Below are positions 6,162-8,914 of a DNA stretch of 8,914 nucleotides, piece after piece (position 1 is the first letter of the stretch; every line of letters begins with the position of its first letter). Origin of the DNA: Leucobacter sp. GTDB taxonomy: Bacteria > Actinomycetota > Actinomycetes > Actinomycetales > Microbacteriaceae. The position numbers and the translations under genes were made by a program. The DNA lies in assembly GCA_031178565.1 (NCBI GenBank), contig JAPSIU010000105.1:1-8914 (forward strand), written 5' to 3'. A model generated the notes under the pieces. It did not search any database. It saw only the letters and a program-made list of their open reading frames with translations, and had not been told where the DNA came from.

Positions 6162-7376
6162 AGCGCCGAGACCGGATATGGGATGAGTACGGCCGCGGGC
6201 TATGGGATCGATGTGCCGCCGCTGGACCAGTGGCAGTTCGCTCCCTACCTGCAGTGGTCGATGCAGAACATCCAGAACTTCCTGCCCGTGCATCAGATCC
6301 GCCGAGGGGTGCGCGCGACCGAGTTGCCGTGCCGCTCGGCGGATCTCGCGGCGCTGACCGTCCCCCATCCCTGGGACGAACGGTCGGTGTCCTTCGCCGA
6401 GGTGATGGCGGCGACGCACACGGACGGCTGGATGGTCACGCATCGCGGGGAGGTCGTGGGCGAGCAGTATCTCGGTACGCTCACTCCCGCGGGCATGCAC
6501 CTGCTGATGTCGGTCTCGAAGTCGCTGACGGCGACGACCGCCGGCCTGCTCGCCGCGAGTGGCGAACTCGACCTCGATCGCCCGGTGACCGACTACGTAC
6601 CTCAGCTGATGGGGTCCGGCTACGAGGGAGCGCTCGTGAGGCACCTCGTGGACATGCGCACGGGAGTCGCGTTCTCCGAGGAGTATCTCAACGAGGACGC
6701 GGAGGTGCGTCTGCTGGAGGAAGCCATCGGCTGGGCGCCGAAGCGGCATCCCGAGGTACCCGACTCGCTCCTCGGCTTCCTCTCGACGCTGGGACGGGAA
6801 GGACCCCACGGGGGCGCCTTCGCCTACAAGTCCTGCGAGACCGACGCGCTGGGCTTTGTGATCGAGGGGGCGGCGGGGGCGCACGCCGGCGATGTCATGT
6901 CCGAGCGGCTGTGGCAGCCCATGGGAGCCGAGTTCGACGCCCACGTGGGAGTCGACGGTGTCGGAGCGGGCATGTTCGACGGCGGCGTGTCCGCCGCGAT
7001 GCGGGATCTCGCGCGCTTCGGCAACCTGTTCGTGAGCAAGGGATACGCGCTCGACGGGACGGCGGTGCTGCCGGAGTGGTGGGTGGAGGACAGTTACGCG
7101 GGCGGCCCCGACTCGCGGACGGCCTTCGCGAACGCGGCCGAGCCGACCCTCATGCCGGGCGGCATGTATCGCAACGGGTTCTGGTTTCCGGGCGAGAGCG
7201 GGGATGTCATGCTCGCGCTCGGGATCCACGGGCAGATGATCTACATGAACCGCGTGACGGGCGTGGTCGGCGTGAAGCTCTCGAGCTGGCCGACACCGCA
7301 GGACACCGAGAAGCTGTTCTCGACGGTGCGCGCCTTCGAAGTGGCCTCCTGGGCGCTCAACCGCGGCGAGGTGTAG
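6159..7376 (+). CDS. Cytoplasmic serine hydrolase, beta-lactamase fold, NylB-like
   Basis: The 405-residue protein belongs to the penicillin-recognising serine hydrolase superfamily (class C beta-lactamase/DD-peptidase/esterase fold), closest in motifs to 6-aminohexanoate-dimer hydrolase (NylB). Ser118-Val-Ser-Lys121 is the nucleophile SxxK motif, in LMSVSKSLTATTAGLLAASG. Tyr223 in FAYKSCETDALGFVIE is the second catalytic motif; NylB has a similar Tyr followed by NTD-LG. HGQMIYMN at 357-364 occupies the place of the KTG-like third motif. No signal peptide or membrane helix is present, so it should act in the cytosol rather than on peptidoglycan or external antibiotics. The likely chemistry is hydrolysis or transfer of an amide or ester. 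It lies 21 bp after the ATP-grasp gene, which suggests linked substrates. The ATG at 6159 is preferred because a -10 box sits 6 nt upstream; an ATG at 6183 would shorten it by 8 residues. Substrate unknown. Confidence 0.85.
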   Translation: MSAETGYGMSTAAGYGIDVPPLDQWQFAPYLQWSMQNIQNFLPVHQIRRGVRATELPCRSADLAALTVPHPWDERSVSFAEVMAATHTDGWMVTHRGEVVGEQYLGTLTPAGMHLLMSVSKSLTATTAGLLAASGELDLDRPVTDYVPQLMGSGYEGALVRHLVDMRTGVAFSEEYLNEDAEVRLLEEAIGWAPKRHPEVPDSLLGFLSTLGREGPHGGAFAYKSCETDALGFVIEGAAGAHAGDVMSERLWQPMGAEFDAHVGVDGVGAGMFDGGVSAAMRDLARFGNLFVSKGYALDGTAVLPEWWVEDSYAGGPDSRTAFANAAEPTLMPGGMYRNGFWFPGESGDVMLALGIHGQMIYMNRVTGVVGVKLSSWPTPQDTEKLFSTVRAFEVASWALNRGEV

Positions 7377-7378
7377 GG

Positions 7379-7427
7379 GGCGATTCACGATCGGTCGATC
7401 CGCCGATGTCGGCCGGTCGTGATCGCC
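7379..7427 (+). terminator. Long hairpin after the serine hydrolase gene
   Basis: The arm 7379-7394 pairs with 7413-7427 (15 pairs with one bulged T and one G-U), around an 18-nt loop that is itself GC-rich. It begins 2 nt after the hydrolase stop codon. There is no T-run, as is common for GC-rich actinomycete terminators. On the opposite strand it could also stop transcription from the minus-strand regulator. Confidence 0.55.
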
Positions 7428-7466
7428 TCAACGCCTGACGTTCCGCTCTGCTCGAGTCTTTGCACG

Positions 7467-7520
7467 TCCCTGAGGGTTTCAGCGCGGACGCTTCCCTCGG
7501 GTGAGAAGAATTCCCTCGGG
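7467..7520. repeat. Short repeats and weak hairpin in the tail-to-tail junction
   Basis: TTCCCTCGGG occurs exactly at 7492-7501 and 7511-7520, and a related TCCCTGAGGG lies at 7467-7476. GAGGG (7472-7476) can pair with CCCTC (7494-7498), with AGCG/CGCT (7481-7484/7489-7492) inside. This may end transcription of the minus-strand regulator, whose stop is at 7551. There is no T-run, so the call is weak. No gene is seen between 7377 and 7550. Confidence 0.35.
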
Positions 7521-7550
7521 CGGAGGAGCGTGCTCAATCGGCGCGCCGAA

Positions 7551-7796
7551 TCAGGGGCGCGGTGATCCTGCGACCGCCACGAGCAGCTCGCCGACATCGC
7601 AGGAGAGCGCGCCACAGATCGCGGTGAGCGTCGAGAAGCGGATCGCCCTCGCGCGGTCGTTCTTGAGCACCGAGAGATTCACGAGGCTCACCCCGACGAG
7701 GCCGCTGAGCTGCGTGAGCGTCATCCCGCGCTCGGCGAGCAACTCGTCGAGTCGGCAGTGGATCGCATCCCCCTCCTCGGGCTCGGCGGGGCTCAC
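7551..7796 (-). CDS. Small Xre-family (YozG-like) helix-turn-helix regulator
   Basis: Read from a GTG at 7796 this is an 81-residue DNA-binding protein. It has a short acidic lead (SPAEPEEGDA), then IHCRLDELLAERGMTLTQLS and GLVGVSLVNLSVLKNDRARA as the helix-turn-helix, with the recognition helix around residues 36-46, then IRFSTLTAICGALSCDVGELL. This is the Cro/CI-type domain found in small regulators normally encoded just after a DUF2975 membrane protein. The GTG overlaps the stop codon of the upstream DUF2975-like remnant by 4 bp (GTGA, 7796-7793), the classic sign of translational coupling. The frame stays open to 8270, which could tempt an annotator to a 239-residue protein. The extra part is Arg/Ser/Pro-rich, runs antisense through the clpC start and looks non-coding. 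The HTH family call is firm; its targets, and whether it is still expressed with a broken partner, are unknown. Confidence 0.8.
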   Translation of the reverse strand: MSPAEPEEGDAIHCRLDELLAERGMTLTQLSGLVGVSLVNLSVLKNDRARAIRFSTLTAICGALSCDVGELLVAVAGSPRP

Positions 7797-8091
7797 ACCA
7801 GTCCTTCCGTATCCCGTTGCAGCCGAGCGCCGACTGTGAACGCGGTGAGGATGACCGCGAATGCGAAGGCCGCGATGACGAACAGGGTGGCCAGGACGGT
7901 GTTGCCCCGCCCGAAGACGCGTCCGCGGAGGATGTTGCGGGCGAGAAGCGTCAGGAAGAGATGACGGCGGCGACGGTGCCGAAGCGGATGACCTGTTCGA
8001 GGGTCTCGAGTCCGAACGCCGAGCCGGGAAGCCCCGGCACGATGCGGAAGTAGGCGCTGATCCCGGTCCCCACCACCGGGGCCGCGGGAGC
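7793..8091 (-). pseudogene. Frameshifted remnant of a DUF2975-like membrane protein
   Basis: On the minus strand one frame, from about 8091, reads APAAPVVGTGISAYFRIVPG and continues through GLETLEQVIRFGTVAAVI to a TGA at 7953-7951. A second frame continues the same protein without a break in character: FLTLLARNILRGRVFGRGNT, then a hydrophobic helix (VLATLFVIAAFASAVILTAF), ending at a TGA at 7795-7793. The join at about 7955-7962 needs one frameshift. The combined product has about 100 residues with two or more hydrophobic segments. That fits a shortened DUF2975 protein, whose relatives I recall as roughly 150-190 residues and which normally pair with the Xre regulator encoded next. No start codon with a ribosome binding site is found in the first frame, and the expected first helix is missing or lies in another frame around 8115-8090. 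I read this as a decayed gene. A base-call error could explain the single frameshift but not the missing start. Confidence 0.6.
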
Positions 8092-8109
8092 GTCACGCCG
8101 ACGGCGAAC
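8092..8109 (+). promoter_or_regulatory. ClgR-type operator upstream of clpC
   Basis: The 18-bp site contains the perfect palindrome CGCCG-A-CGGCG (8096-8106) followed by AAC. From memory the Corynebacterium ClgR consensus is WNNWCGCYNANRGCGWWS, and this site matches every defined position except the first. ClgR activates clp protease genes in actinomycetes. The site centre is about 48 bp before the start point expected from the -10 box at 8137, a normal activator position. It lies inside the decayed 5' end of the minus-strand DUF2975-like gene. Confidence 0.6.
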
Positions 8110-8136
8110 AGCGCCCCGCGATGCCGGATCACCCCG

Positions 8137-8142
8137 TAGCCT
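8137..8142 (+). promoter_or_regulatory. Possible -10 box for clpC
   Basis: TAGCCT fits TANNNT and would start transcription near 8149, giving a leader of about 45 nt before the ATG at 8194. No good -35 box is visible at the usual spacing, consistent with a promoter that depends on an activator bound at 8092-8109. Confidence 0.45.
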
Positions 8143-8193
8143 TGAGGCATCAGCGGTGTCCCACCGTGCAAGGGAACCGCAAGGAGGTTACAG

Positions 8194-8914
<721 letters not shown>

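Noticed and set aside
6159..7376. Reading the serine hydrolase as an antibiotic-resistance beta-lactamase or penicillin-binding protein
   Set aside because: It lacks a signal peptide and a canonical KTG motif, and its motif pattern is NylB/esterase-like.
4152..7388. Very long minus-strand open frame antisense to the ATP-grasp and hydrolase genes
   Set aside because: It mirrors two well-supported genes, is rich in Arg, His, Gly and Leu without domains, and arises from GC-biased third positions on the other strand.
7501..8053. Plus-strand open frames across the regulator region
   Set aside because: They are antisense to the helix-turn-helix gene and the DUF2975-like remnant, with no ribosome binding sites or domains.

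Overview
The window is GC-rich, densely coded chromosomal DNA of an actinomycete, most likely Micrococcales and plausibly Microbacteriaceae. This rests on base composition, GTG and leaderless starts behind TANNNT-type -10 boxes, a lysS-to-clpC chromosomal stretch, a ClgR-type box before clpC, and a DUF2975/Xre-like pair. Nothing in the sequence fixes genus or species. No rRNA, tRNA, CRISPR array, transposase or prophage gene is visible.

Layout: (1) 1-474, the 3' end of a Rossmann-like/DUF2520 protein gene. (2) 538-2118, lysS, class II lysyl-tRNA synthetase. (3) 2208-2387, a 59-residue single-pass membrane protein with a probable leaderless start. (4) 2450-3931, a PLD-type cardiolipin synthase, followed by a terminator-like hairpin. 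(5) 3932-4178, a 247-bp gap rich in inverted repeats. (6) 4179-6137, an ATP-grasp ligase with a long Lys/Ala/Pro-rich histone-like N-terminal tail, and 21 bp later (7) 6159-7376, a cytoplasmic NylB-like serine hydrolase. (8) 7377-7550, a tail-to-tail junction with hairpins and short repeats. (9) Minus strand 7551-7796, a small Xre-family regulator, preceded by a frameshifted remnant of a DUF2975-like membrane protein (about 7793-8091). (10) 8194 to the window end, the 5' part of clpC, with a near-consensus ClgR box about 90 bp upstream.

The core genes are housekeeping: translation, membrane lipid synthesis and regulated proteolysis. The accessory part is the ATP-grasp/serine hydrolase pair. 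An ATP-dependent carboxylate-amine (or thiol) ligase next to a cytoplasmic amidase/esterase-type enzyme suggests a make-and-break or ligate-and-trim system acting on a small amide, a peptide or a protein terminus. Its substrate cannot be read from the sequence. The basic, repetitive tail on the ligase resembles actinobacterial HU-type tails and could tether the enzyme to DNA, RNA or polyphosphate. This pair is the best candidate here for an undescribed system.

The DUF2975/Xre locus appears to be decaying: the membrane partner is broken while the regulator is intact. The clpC control region extends into the decayed end of that locus.
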